Below are positions 17,722 through 26,479 of a stretch of 64,000 bases of DNA, in pieces. The DNA comes from an uncultured Mycobacterium sp. GTDB taxonomy: Bacteria > Actinomycetota > Actinomycetes > Mycobacteriales > Mycobacteriaceae. Each line of letters begins with the position of its first letter. Within the stretch, counting starts at the first letter, position 1. Location of the stretch: NCBI GenBank assembly GCA_900078375.1, contig FLQS01000089.1, positions 62,001-126,000 of the forward strand, given 5' to 3'. Under the pieces are notes generated by a model. That model ran no database searches. It had not been told where the DNA came from and saw only the letters and a list, made by a program, of their open reading frames with translations. The translations under genes and the position numbers were made by a program.

Positions 17722-18683
17722 GAGTCCTGGCGCACTTCCTCCCTAGCGACGGGGTGCTGGCTATCGTTGCACCAGAATCGGATTGGCTTGACGTCCGATG
17801 GTGTCACGAAGACGACGACCAGACGCTGCACCGTGAGCTGCCCGAGGCGGAGGTGATCTGGCACGTGCTGCGGCCGCTGCCCGGAGCGGATTTGCGTCTC
17901 GGACCCCGGCTGCGCCTGGTGCACAAGCTGGGCGCCGGCGTGAACACGATCGACGTCGAGACGGCGACCGAACTGGGAATCGCGGTGGCCAACATGCCCG
18001 GCGCGAACGCCCCCTCGGTCGCCGAAGGCGCGGTGCTGCTGATGCTGGCCGCCCTGCGGCGGCTGCCCGAGCTGGACCGCGCCACCCGGCAGGGCCGCGG
18101 CTGGCCGACGGATGCCAGCCTCGGCGAGACGGTGCGCGATATCGGCAGTTGCACTGTGGGATTGGTGGGCTACGGCAACATCGCCAAACGCGTCGAACAG
18201 ATCGTGCACGCGATGGGCGGCATCGTCCTGCACACCAACACCGCGCACGACGGCACCGACACCTGGCGTCCGCTAACCGATCTGCTCGCCGAGAGCGACA
18301 TCGTCAGCCTGCACCTTCCGCTGACGCCAGCCACCGACAAGCTGATCAACCGGGCCGCACTGGCCGCGATGAAGCCACACGCGGTGCTGGTCAACACTTC
18401 TCGCGGTGGTGTCATCGACGAGCCCGCGCTCGTCGACGCACTGTGCGGTGGCGGGCTCGCCGCAGCCGGACTCGACGTGTTCACGGAAGAACCCGTCGAC
18501 CCCGACAACCCGCTGCTACGCCTCGACAATGTCGTGGTGACACCGCACGTCACCTGGTACACCGCCGACACCATGCGCCGGTACCTCATCCAGGCCGTCG
18601 ACAACTGCCGTCGTCTGCACGACAGTCGCGACCTGGTCAACGTCGTCAACGGGAGGCAGGATGGCAAGCGCATCCACCACTGA
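17697..18683 (+). CDS. D-isomer specific 2-hydroxyacid dehydrogenase
   Basis: A 328-residue NAD(P)-dependent dehydrogenase. The dinucleotide-binding loop is VGLVGYGNIAKRVEQI (about residue 158), catalytic Arg is in VNTSRGGVIDE, the acid is in the FTEEPVDPDNPL region and the catalytic His is in VVVTPHVTW. Family members interconvert 2-keto and D-2-hydroxy acids. The ATG at 17697 overlaps the preceding hydrolase by 25 bases; a GTG at about 17712 is an alternative start. The 3' end overlaps the MFS gene by 23 bases, so the three genes are coupled. Confidence 0.85.
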   Translation: MDRQTVALRVLAHFLPSDGVLAIVAPESDWLDVRWCHEDDDQTLHRELPEAEVIWHVLRPLPGADLRLGPRLRLVHKLGAGVNTIDVETATELGIAVANMPGANAPSVAEGAVLLMLAALRRLPELDRATRQGRGWPTDASLGETVRDIGSCTVGLVGYGNIAKRVEQIVHAMGGIVLHTNTAHDGTDTWRPLTDLLAESDIVSLHLPLTPATDKLINRAALAAMKPHAVLVNTSRGGVIDEPALVDALCGGGLAAAGLDVFTEEPVDPDNPLLRLDNVVVTPHVTWYTADTMRRYLIQAVDNCRRLHDSRDLVNVVNGRQDGKRIHH

Positions 18684-19989
18684 GAAGTCACTGGAGACGC
18701 GCACACTGCGCAAGGTCATCATCCGCGTCGTGCCGTTCTTGATGGCGCTCTACTTCGTCAACTACCTCGATCGCACCAACCTCGGCATCGCCAAGGCCGA
18801 CATCAGCGAGCACCTCCAACTCACCGCGAGCATGTTCGGACTTGCCTCGGGCATCTTTTTCATCGGCTATGTGCTGGTCGAGGTGCCATCCAATCTGGCT
18901 CTGGAGCGCTTCGGCGCGCGCCGCTGGCTGGCCCGCATCGCGGTGTCGTGGGGAATCGTCGCGGTGGCAATCGGATTCGCGCCCAACGCGGCCACCCTGC
19001 TGGTGTTGCGGTTCCTGCTCGGTGTCGCCGAGGCCGGGCTGTTCCCCGGCGTGATCTTCTATCTCACCCGCTGGTTTCCCGGCGCCTACCGGGCCCGGAT
19101 CGTGGCCATGTTCATGATGGCCAGTCCGATCGCCGCGGCGGTCGGAACGCCGGTGGCGGCGTGGCTGATCCAGACCGGCGAGGGCCTTTTCGGATTGGCC
19201 GGCTGGCAGTTCATGATGATCGGCGTCGGCCTGCCCGCGATCATCCTTGGCGTCATCTGCTGGTTCTACCTCACCGACCGTCCGGCCGACGCGCACTGGC
19301 TGCAGCCCGACGAACGGCAATGGCTGATCGACGTGCTGGCCGACGAGGAGCGCGATGTTGCAGGCACTTTCGACTTCCCGCTGCGCCGCGCGTTGACCAG
19401 CCCGCGAATCTGGGCGCTGTCACTGGTCTACTTCGGGGTCGCCTACGGCCTTTACGCGCTGGCCTTCTTTCTGCCGTCCATCATCTCGGGGTTCAAGAAG
19501 GCGTTCGACGTCCACCTCTCGATCGTGCAGGTGGGCTTGATCACCGCGGTGCCCTACACGCTCGCCGCGATCGCCATGTACCTATGGTCCCGTCATGCCG
19601 ATCGCACGCGGGAGCATGTCTGGCACGTCGCCATCCCAATGGGGTTGGGCGGCTTGGCGATTCCGATCGCGTTGTATCTGCACAGCCCGCTGCTGGTGAT
19701 GATCCCGGTGAGCATCGCGGCGATGGGGGTATTCAGTGCGATCCCCAGCTTCTGGGCGCTGCCCGCACAGTTCCTCACAGGTGCGGCCGCCGCCGGCGGG
19801 ATCGGCCTGATCAATTCGATCGGCAACCTCGGCGGGTTCGCCGCGCCCTATGCGACCGGCGCGCTCAACCAGTTCACCGGCAACGACAAGGCCGGTATGT
19901 GGGCGGTGGGAATCATCATGCTGGTATCGGCGGTCGTGGTGGTGCTCCTGCGCGCAACCCCGCAACGGGACAAGCAGCCGGACAGGTAG
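18661..19989 (+). CDS. MFS transporter, anion:cation symporter (phthalate permease) type
   Basis: A 442-residue protein with 12 predicted transmembrane helices. The motif FVNYLDRTNLGIAKADI in the first helix-loop region and GVAEAGLFPGVIFYLTRWFP are typical of the anion:cation symporter family, which imports organic acids such as phthalate, glucarate or tartrate together with cations. It is the last gene of the hydrolase-dehydrogenase-MFS operon, and I infer that it imports the acid the other two handle. Confidence 0.87.
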   Translation: MASASTTEKSLETRTLRKVIIRVVPFLMALYFVNYLDRTNLGIAKADISEHLQLTASMFGLASGIFFIGYVLVEVPSNLALERFGARRWLARIAVSWGIVAVAIGFAPNAATLLVLRFLLGVAEAGLFPGVIFYLTRWFPGAYRARIVAMFMMASPIAAAVGTPVAAWLIQTGEGLFGLAGWQFMMIGVGLPAIILGVICWFYLTDRPADAHWLQPDERQWLIDVLADEERDVAGTFDFPLRRALTSPRIWALSLVYFGVAYGLYALAFFLPSIISGFKKAFDVHLSIVQVGLITAVPYTLAAIAMYLWSRHADRTREHVWHVAIPMGLGGLAIPIALYLHSPLLVMIPVSIAAMGVFSAIPSFWALPAQFLTGAAAAGGIGLINSIGNLGGFAAPYATGALNQFTGNDKAGMWAVGIIMLVSAVVVVLLRATPQRDKQPDR

Positions 19990-20031
19990 CCTGGCTACCA
20001 ACCCACCGGTTAATAGGGAAGGCCTCCAACC

Positions 20032-22230
20032 ATGCCCATCGCGATCACACCTGAGCACAACGACCTCGCGGATTCGGTGAAATCCCTGGTCAGCCGGGTC
20101 GCGCCGGCGGACGTCCGGCACGAATCCCTGGAGACGCCGGTGCCCAACCCGCCGCCGTACTGGAAAGCCGCGGCCGAGCAGGGGCTGCACGGCCTGCACC
20201 TTGCCGAGTCCGTCGACGGCCAGGGTTTCGGCCTGCTGGAGCTGGCGATCGTGATCGCCGAGTTCGGCTACGGCGCGGTGCCGGGACCGTTCGTGACATC
20301 GGCGATCGCCAGCGCCCTGATCTCGGCGCACGATCCCGACACCAAGCTGCTCAACCACCTGGCTTCCGGGGAGCTCATCGCGACCTGCGCACTCGAGTCC
20401 GGCCTGACCGCGACCCGGCAGGACGACACCCTCGTCATCCGCGGCGAAGCCCGGTCGGTGCCCGCCGGTGCCCAGGCGTCGATCCTGGTGCTGCCGGTCG
20501 CCATCGATGGCGGCGTCGAATGGGTGATCCTCGACGCCGACCACCTGGACATCGAACCGGTGAACTCGGTGGACCTTCTGCGCCCGGTGGCCCACGTGCG
20601 CGCCAGCGCGGTCGAGGTCACCGGCGACCAGGTGTTGTCCAATCTGTCGCAGCCGGCGGGGCGGGCGATCGTCACGACGCTGCTGTCCGCCGAGGCTGTC
20701 GGCATCGCCCGCTGGGCCACCGACACCGCCGCGGCCTACGCGAAGATCCGTGAGCAGTTCGGCCGCCCGATCGGCCAGTTCCAGGCCATCAAGCACAAGT
20801 GCGCGGAGATGATCGCCACCACCGAGCGAGCCACCGCTGCAGTCTGGGACGCCGCTCGCGCCGTGGACGAGGCCGCCGAAAAGGCTTGGGACAACGAGCA
20901 AACCGCGTACGAGTTCGCCGCGGCGGTGGCTGCCAGCCTGGCACCGGCCGCCGCCCAGCACTGCGCGCAGGACTGCATCCAGGTACACGGCGGTATCGGC
21001 TTCACCTGGGAGCACGACACAAACGTGTACTACCGCCGCGCGCTGGGCTTGGTCGCCGCGTTCGGGCGCGCTAGCGAATATCAGCAGAAGGTGTTCGACA
21101 CCGCGACGAGCACCGGCATGCGAGCGATCAACATCGATCTCGACCCTGAGACCGAGCAGCTGCGCGCCGACATCCGCGCGGAAGTGGCTGCACTCAAGGC
21201 GATTCCGCGGGAGGACCGCAAGGCCGCGATCGCCGAGGCCGGCTGGGTACAGCCACACCTGCCCAAACCGTGGGGCCGGGCAGCCACGCCGATCGAACAA
21301 ATCCTCATTGCCCAGGAGTTCACCGCGGGGCAGGTCAAGCGCCCGCAAATGGGGATCGCGGCCTGGCTGATCCCGTCGATCGTGGCGTTCGGCACCGACG
21401 AGCAGAAGCAGCGCTTCCTGCCGCCGACCTTCCGCGGCGAGATGATCTGGTGCCAGCTGTTTTCCGAGCCGGGCGCCGGCTCCGACCTAGCAAGCCTGAC
21501 CACCAAGGCCACCAAAGTCGACGGCGGCTGGCGGATCACCGGCCAGAAGATCTGGACCACCGGCGCACAGTTCGCTCAGTGGGGCGCCCTACTGGCGCGG
21601 ACCAACCCCAACGCGCCGAAACATGCCGGCATCAGCTACTTCCTGCTCGACATGAAAAGCGAAGGGGTCGAGGTCAAGCCGCTGCGCGAGCTCACCGGCC
21701 ACGCGATGTTCAACACCGTGTTCATCGACGACGTGTTCGTCCCGGACGAACTCGTGCTCGGCGAAGTGGACCGCGGCTGGGAGGTCAGCCGCAATACCCT
21801 GACCGCGGAACGGGTTTCGATCGGCAGTAGCGAGCCCGGATTCCTGGCCAACCTCGACGGGTTCGTCGACTTCGTGAGCAACGGTCACTTCGATCAGATC
21901 GGCCATCACCGGGCGGGGGAATTGATCGCCGAGGGACATGCAGCCAAACTGCTGAACCTGCGCTCGACCCTGCTGACGCTGGCTGGTGGCGATGCGATGC
22001 CGTCAGCGGCGATCTCGAAACTGCTGTCGATGCGCACCGGACAGGGCTACGCCGAGTTCGCGGTGTCATCGTTCGGGATCGACGGCGCCATCGGCGATAC
22101 CGAAGCGCTACAGGGCAAGTGGGCGCAGTGGCTGCTGGGCAGCCGGTCGACCACCATCTACGGCGGCACCTCGGAAGTGCAGCTCAACATCATCGCCGAG
22201 CGGCTGCTCGGCCTGCCCCGCGACCCGTAA
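20032..22230 (+). CDS. fadE6: Tandem-domain acyl-CoA dehydrogenase, FadE6-like
   Basis: A 732-residue protein made of two fused acyl-CoA dehydrogenase domains. The first spans about residues 1-360 and ends with the FAD-binding IQVHGGIGFTWEHD segment. The second spans 370-732, with WCQLFSEPGAGSDLASL, ITGQKIWTTGAQ and a terminal YGGTSEVQLNIIAERLLG. Such enzymes oxidise acyl-CoA to enoyl-CoA with FAD. Length and the convergent fadD2-like neighbour match Rv0271c (FadE6, about 731 residues). The gene starts after an AAGG ribosome site. A long hairpin between it and fadD2 probably ends both transcripts. Confidence 0.83.
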   Translation: MPIAITPEHNDLADSVKSLVSRVAPADVRHESLETPVPNPPPYWKAAAEQGLHGLHLAESVDGQGFGLLELAIVIAEFGYGAVPGPFVTSAIASALISAHDPDTKLLNHLASGELIATCALESGLTATRQDDTLVIRGEARSVPAGAQASILVLPVAIDGGVEWVILDADHLDIEPVNSVDLLRPVAHVRASAVEVTGDQVLSNLSQPAGRAIVTTLLSAEAVGIARWATDTAAAYAKIREQFGRPIGQFQAIKHKCAEMIATTERATAAVWDAARAVDEAAEKAWDNEQTAYEFAAAVAASLAPAAAQHCAQDCIQVHGGIGFTWEHDTNVYYRRALGLVAAFGRASEYQQKVFDTATSTGMRAINIDLDPETEQLRADIRAEVAALKAIPREDRKAAIAEAGWVQPHLPKPWGRAATPIEQILIAQEFTAGQVKRPQMGIAAWLIPSIVAFGTDEQKQRFLPPTFRGEMIWCQLFSEPGAGSDLASLTTKATKVDGGWRITGQKIWTTGAQFAQWGALLARTNPNAPKHAGISYFLLDMKSEGVEVKPLRELTGHAMFNTVFIDDVFVPDELVLGEVDRGWEVSRNTLTAERVSIGSSEPGFLANLDGFVDFVSNGHFDQIGHHRAGELIAEGHAAKLLNLRSTLLTLAGGDAMPSAAISKLLSMRTGQGYAEFAVSSFGIDGAIGDTEALQGKWAQWLLGSRSTTIYGGTSEVQLNIIAERLLGLPRDP

Positions 22231-22237
22231 GTCCCCT

Positions 22238-22299
22238 CGCGAGCAGACGCAAACGACTCCGCACGCTCGGCGTGTCGGAGTCGTTTGCGTCTGCTCGCG
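22238..22299. terminator. Long perfect hairpin between convergent fadE6 and fadD2
   Basis: Arms of 24 bases at 22238-22261 and 22276-22299 are perfectly complementary. The loop contains a second stem of five base pairs (CACGC/GCGTG) around TCG. The structure fills the 78-base gap between two convergent stops, so it reads as a bidirectional terminator. Its length, perfection and lack of a U-tract also suit a dispersed palindromic repeat. Confidence 0.7.
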
Positions 22300-22308
22300 G
22301 GAGGAACG

Positions 22309-24015
22309 CTACTGCACTTCGATCTCGCGCAACTCCCGCTTGAGGATCTTGCCAGTCGGGTTGCGCGGCAGCTCGTTGAGGAACACCACCTCGCGCGGAA
22401 CCTTGTAGCGCGCAAGATGTTCGCGCACATAGTTCTTGACGGCTTCCTCGGTGAGTTCGGCTTCCTCGCGCAGCACGACGAAAGCGCGCAGCCGCGCACC
22501 CCAGTCGGGATCGTCGACGCCGAGCGCGGTCGCCTCGACGACGTCGGGATGGCCACTGATCAGATCCTCGACCTCGGCCGGGAAGACGTTCTCACCGCCC
22601 GAGACGATCATCTCGTCGTCGCGGCCACTGACGAACAGCAATCCGTTGTGGTCGAAATAGCCGACGTCACCGGACGACAGCAGCCCATCGATGATCTGCT
22701 TGCCGCCGCCACCGGTGTATCCCTGGAACGGGAAGCTGTTGCCGACGAAGATCCGGCCGACCTCGCCCTGCTGCAGTTCGTTGCCGTCGTCGTCGAGAAT
22801 CTTGATCTTGACGCCCCTGACGACCGGACCGACGGTGGCCGGATTCATCTGCAAGTCTTTCGGGCCGGCGATGGTGGCCAGCGCGACTTCCGTTGAGCCG
22901 TAAAGGTTGTAGACCACCGGTCCCAGATCCTTCAGCGCCCGGGTGGCCAGTTCCGCACCCAGCTGAGAGCCCGAGACGAACACGATCCGCAGCGACGACA
23001 GGTCAGGCTTGGTGTCCATGCTCTCCAGTGTGTCCAGCATGCGCGACAGCATGACGGGCACCACCACCATCGCGGTGACCTTGTGGGTGGGTATGTCCTC
23101 CAGCACGACGGCGGGCTTGAACTTTCGGTGCAGCACCAGCGTCGAGCCCATGGTCAGCGCGATGGTGGCGTGCAGGTAGCCCAGCGCATGGAACATCGGC
23201 GACGGCAGCGAGGTGACTTCGCCGGCGCGGAACGGCACCGACGAGAGCACCCCACCGATCGGCGCCAGCGTCGGCGGGGTGTTCCGGGTAGCGCCCTTGG
23301 GCGTTCCGGTGGTGCCGCTGGTGAGAATGACGATCGACGCCCGCTTGGTGACCTTGGGCGCGGGCTCGTGGCTGCTGTGCGCGATGAAATCGGCCAGCGT
23401 TTCGTCGGTACTGCCCGACGGCTCGTCGCCGGAGGCGGAGGCCGACAAATCGGCAGCGTCGGGATTCGTACTTAATGCGCGTAGCTTGCCCAGCGGTGGC
23501 TCGGCCAGCTTCACCGCCTCGGCGTACTCGTCGTCGTAGATGATCAGCTTGGCGCCCTCACGTTCGGAGACGTCTCTGATCTGCGGCCCGGAGAACTCGG
23601 TGTTGAGCATGATGATGCGGGCGCCGACCCGCGCGGCACCGTAGTTGGCGATCACGAACCAGCGGTGGTTGCGGGCCAGGATCGCCACCCCGTCGCCGCC
23701 CTTGACCCCCTTCGCCAACAGTCCGTTGGCCACCGCGTGGGCGGCCTCGTCGAGCTCTTTGAAGGTCATCGACCCCTCGTCGTCGACGATCGCCAACGCG
23801 GTGGGGGTGCGGCGCGCATTGAGCGCCGGAACCATCCCGATCTCGCCCCAGCGGCGGATGTCGGCCACCATCGAGACGAGGTTCTGTGGTGGCTCGAGCC
23901 GGAAGGCGCCGGACTCGATCATCTTGAACAAATAGTGCAGCTCAGAGGAGCCGCGCTCGGCCAACTGCTGCGCCTTGGCCAACGCCTGGGCCGGCAGATC
24001 CATGAGACTGGGCAT
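22309..24015 (-). CDS. fadD2: Fatty-acyl-CoA synthetase, FadD2-like
   Basis: A 568-residue AMP-forming acyl-CoA ligase. The phosphate loop is ILTSGTTGTPKGATRN (about residue 215), the second core motif is YNLYGSTEVA, then GYFDHNGLLFVSGRDDEMIVSGGENVFPAEVE, and the catalytic Lys is in NPTGKILKREL near the C-terminus. It activates fatty acids with ATP and CoA. Its place opposite FadE6 and beside the PolDom gene matches Rv0270 (FadD2). I chose the ATG at 24015 (MPSLMDLP); the frame stays open further upstream only because it is antisense to the PolDom gene. Confidence 0.87.
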   Translation of the reverse strand: MPSLMDLPAQALAKAQQLAERGSSELHYLFKMIESGAFRLEPPQNLVSMVADIRRWGEIGMVPALNARRTPTALAIVDDEGSMTFKELDEAAHAVANGLLAKGVKGGDGVAILARNHRWFVIANYGAARVGARIIMLNTEFSGPQIRDVSEREGAKLIIYDDEYAEAVKLAEPPLGKLRALSTNPDAADLSASASGDEPSGSTDETLADFIAHSSHEPAPKVTKRASIVILTSGTTGTPKGATRNTPPTLAPIGGVLSSVPFRAGEVTSLPSPMFHALGYLHATIALTMGSTLVLHRKFKPAVVLEDIPTHKVTAMVVVPVMLSRMLDTLESMDTKPDLSSLRIVFVSGSQLGAELATRALKDLGPVVYNLYGSTEVALATIAGPKDLQMNPATVGPVVRGVKIKILDDDGNELQQGEVGRIFVGNSFPFQGYTGGGGKQIIDGLLSSGDVGYFDHNGLLFVSGRDDEMIVSGGENVFPAEVEDLISGHPDVVEATALGVDDPDWGARLRAFVVLREEAELTEEAVKNYVREHLARYKVPREVVFLNELPRNPTGKILKRELREIEVQ

Positions 24016-24081
24016 GCCTGCAACCCTATGTGACGTGGGTCGCACCCAGGACAGAACGGCCAGGCTAATTACCATGGCCTC

Positions 24082-25287
24082 ATGGCGGACGTCATGGAGA
24101 TCGGGGGCCGCCAGGTCAGCGTCAGCCATCCCGACAAAGTCGTGTTCCCCGCGGCCGGCGGACGCGATCCGGTGACCAAAATGGACCTCGTCACCTACTA
24201 CCTGGCCGTGGCCGACGGCGCGCTGCACGGCGTCGCAGATCGGCCGATGATCCTCAAGCGGTTCGTCAAGGGCATCACCGAGGAGGCGATCTTTCAGAAG
24301 CGCGCCCCCGAAAAACGCCCGGACTGGATCGACGTCGCCGAGCTGCGCTACGCGAGGGGAACCTCGGCCAAGGAGGCGGTGCTGCACGACGCGGCCGGGC
24401 TGGTGTGGGCGGTCAATCTCGGGTGCGTCGATCTCAATCCGCATCCGGTCCGCTCGGGCGACCTGGACCATCCCGACGAGCTGCGGATCGACCTCGATCC
24501 GATGCCCGGTGTCGAGTGGCCACAGATTCTGGATGTGGCGCAGGTGGCGCGCGAGGTACTCGAGGATCACGGGCTGACGGCGTGGCCCAAGACCTCGGGA
24601 TCCCGCGGATTTCACATCTATGCCCGGATCTCGCCGCACTGGCCGTTCAAACAGGTGCGGCTGGCCGCCGAGACGGTGGCCCGCGAGGTGCAGCGCCGCG
24701 CGCCGGAGCTGGCGACAAGCCAGTGGTGGAAAGAGGAACGCCAAGGCGTGTTCGTCGACTTCAACCAGAACGCCAAGGACCGCACCGTGGCCTCGGCCTA
24801 TTCGGTGCGGGCCACCCCGGACGCCCGGGTGTCGACGCCGCTCACGTGGGACGAGGTGCCCGGTTGCCGCGCCGAGGAGTTCACCATCACGACGGTCCCG
24901 GCCCGGTTCGCCGAACGCGGCGACCCGTGGGAATCAATGGACGACGCGGTCGGCTCGTTGGACGCGTTGCTGCGGCTGGCCACCGAACTCGGACCGGCGG
25001 AGAAACCGCCGAAGGGCAACAAGCCGCTGATCGAGATCGCGCGCACCAAGACCCGCGACGAAGCGATGGCGGCCCTGGATATCTGGCGTGCCCGCCACCC
25101 GGGAGTCGTAGCAGCACTGCAACCGACCGACATCCTGGTCGACGGTATGCGTGGACCGAGTTCGATCTGGTATCGCATCCGGATCAATCTCGAACACGTA
25201 GCCGAGGCGCAGCGTCCGGCGCAGGAGGACCTGATCGCGGATTACAGCCCATGGGAAGGGTACTCGGGTCGCCAGGGCCAGCCCTGA
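24082..25287 (+). CDS. Stand-alone LigD-type primase-polymerase (PolDom), Rv0269c-like
   Basis: A 401-residue archaeo-eukaryotic primase superfamily polymerase like the polymerase domain of LigD, without the ligase or nuclease parts. Visible motifs are the metal-binding RIDLDPMPG (about residue 137), KTSGSRGFHIYARI (motif II with the nucleotide-binding Ser and His) and FVDFNQNAKDRTVASAYSVR (motif III). Such enzymes add nucleotides, often ribonucleotides, in gap filling, end joining or damage repair. Stand-alone mycobacterial paralogues include Rv0269c and PrimC. Gene order with fadD2 and fadE6 matches Rv0269c-Rv0271c. Confidence 0.85.
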   Translation: MADVMEIGGRQVSVSHPDKVVFPAAGGRDPVTKMDLVTYYLAVADGALHGVADRPMILKRFVKGITEEAIFQKRAPEKRPDWIDVAELRYARGTSAKEAVLHDAAGLVWAVNLGCVDLNPHPVRSGDLDHPDELRIDLDPMPGVEWPQILDVAQVAREVLEDHGLTAWPKTSGSRGFHIYARISPHWPFKQVRLAAETVAREVQRRAPELATSQWWKEERQGVFVDFNQNAKDRTVASAYSVRATPDARVSTPLTWDEVPGCRAEEFTITTVPARFAERGDPWESMDDAVGSLDALLRLATELGPAEKPPKGNKPLIEIARTKTRDEAMAALDIWRARHPGVVAALQPTDILVDGMRGPSSIWYRIRINLEHVAEAQRPAQEDLIADYSPWEGYSGRQGQP

Positions 25288-25384
25288 GCGCAAAAGCCAA
25301 CGCACAGTTCGCGCAAAGGGTGAACAAAGCGGGGACCTCTACCGTGCTGGTCAGTAACAGCGATCGTTGAGTAAGGACATCACC

Positions 25385-26416
25385 GTGCCCGGCACAGCCC
25401 CGCCGAACCCGGCCGCCCTCGTGGTTGTCACCCAGGTCATCTACTACCTGAGTTTGGCTATTCCACTGGGAATCGGCATGACTGTCGGCGCCTTGGCGAT
25501 TCCCGAGCGCCACGGCGGGCTCGTGTCACGACAGGCCCGCAGTCTCGCGGTGCCGGCAGCGGTCATCGTCGTCGCAGGCGCCGCACTGCAATTCCACGCT
25601 ACGACTCACGTCACCGACTGGGCGCTCATCGAGTTGGCTGTGCTGGGGTTGGCCGCCTGCGGCCTGTTGGCGCTGCGGTGGACACCCTCGCGACTGCTCG
25701 CTCGCGCCGTCGGCACCGTCGCGATCCTCGCGGCGGTGATCCCCCGAGTCCCGTTGGCCTGGTCCACACTGAGCCGAATGGCGACCAACGTTGTGGTGAC
25801 AGTGCACCTGCTTTCCGCGATGACGTGGGTGGGCGGATTGACGGTCTTGGCCGCGACGGCAATTGCCGGGCGGCGCACTGCCACCCGCACCCAGAACGAC
25901 GACCGTCTCGCCGCGGACTGGGCCCAGATCTGGCAACGGTTCAGCATGGTGGCCTTGGTCGTCGTCGGCGCCTTAGCCGTCAGTGGCACCTGGCTGGCAT
26001 GGACTCACGTTGGGACGCCAAGCCAATTCTTCACCACCACTTATGGACGATTCCTCGCGGTCAAGCTCGTCCTAGTGCTCGCCTTGCTCGGCGGCGGTGC
26101 CTACAACGTGCGGATCCTGCTACCGAAAATCCATGTCTTGCAGCGAGATGGCGACACCCGCGGCGTCTTTCTCATTGCCGCACAACACTTTCCTTCCGTT
26201 GTCGCGGGCGAGGCACTGGTATCGATCGGAATTCTCACCGTCGTTCCGTTTCTGCGCGGCTCGGCTCGCAATCAAGCGGGCTGGCCCAGCGCGCCGCCGT
26301 TCGATCTGGGCACGCTCGGCACCGGTCTGTTGTTGATCGCCGTCGTCGCCGCCATCATGTGGGCGGGCACCCGACGTTCGTTCAGGCCCCTTCAGCCCAG
26401 TAGGCCTGTGCCTTGA
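25385..26416 (+). CDS. CopD-like copper resistance/export family membrane protein
   Basis: A 343-residue protein with about nine transmembrane helices. The central part VVTVHLLSAMTWVGGLTVLA and YGRFLAVKLVLVLALLGGGAYN, with a histidine facing a helix, is typical of the CopD/PcoD domain that helps move copper across the membrane. Copper transport is inferred from the family. I prefer GTG 25385 (AAGGA site seven bases upstream) over TTG 25367. The 3' end overlaps a possible small ORF downstream of eccE3 on the other strand. Confidence 0.7.
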   Translation: MPGTAPPNPAALVVVTQVIYYLSLAIPLGIGMTVGALAIPERHGGLVSRQARSLAVPAAVIVVAGAALQFHATTHVTDWALIELAVLGLAACGLLALRWTPSRLLARAVGTVAILAAVIPRVPLAWSTLSRMATNVVVTVHLLSAMTWVGGLTVLAATAIAGRRTATRTQNDDRLAADWAQIWQRFSMVALVVVGALAVSGTWLAWTHVGTPSQFFTTTYGRFLAVKLVLVLALLGGGAYNVRILLPKIHVLQRDGDTRGVFLIAAQHFPSVVAGEALVSIGILTVVPFLRGSARNQAGWPSAPPFDLGTLGTGLLLIAVVAAIMWAGTRRSFRPLQPSRPVP

Positions 26417-26465
26417 TCGATGTTCGGAGGATGCGGTAGTCCTCGCGCAGAACCTTGGCCACCAC
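26382..26465 (-). CDS. Possible 27-residue microprotein at the end of the ESX-3 operon
   Basis: A GTG codon (26465) preceded by AAAGG with seven bases spacing opens a 27-codon frame. The product begins MVAKVLREDYRILRTS and ends QAYWAEGA; it is basic with an acidic end. It lies 14 bases after the eccE3 stop on the same strand. By my count 21 of 27 codons end in G or C, consistent with coding. It overlaps the last 35 bases of the convergent CopD-like gene. No homologue is known to me, and chance cannot be excluded at this length. Confidence 0.4.
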   Translation of the reverse strand: MVAKVLREDYRILRTSIKAQAYWAEGA

Positions 26466-26479
26466 GTGGGTTCCTTTCG

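Noticed and set aside
19582..21348. 588-residue open frame antisense to the MFS and fadE6 genes
   Set aside because: It runs across two genes with recognised domains, and its product is a low-complexity Arg/Gly/His-rich chain.
24016..24744. N-terminal extension of FadD2 by 243 residues
   Set aside because: It is antisense to the PolDom gene; FadD2-type proteins start at the ATG at 24015.
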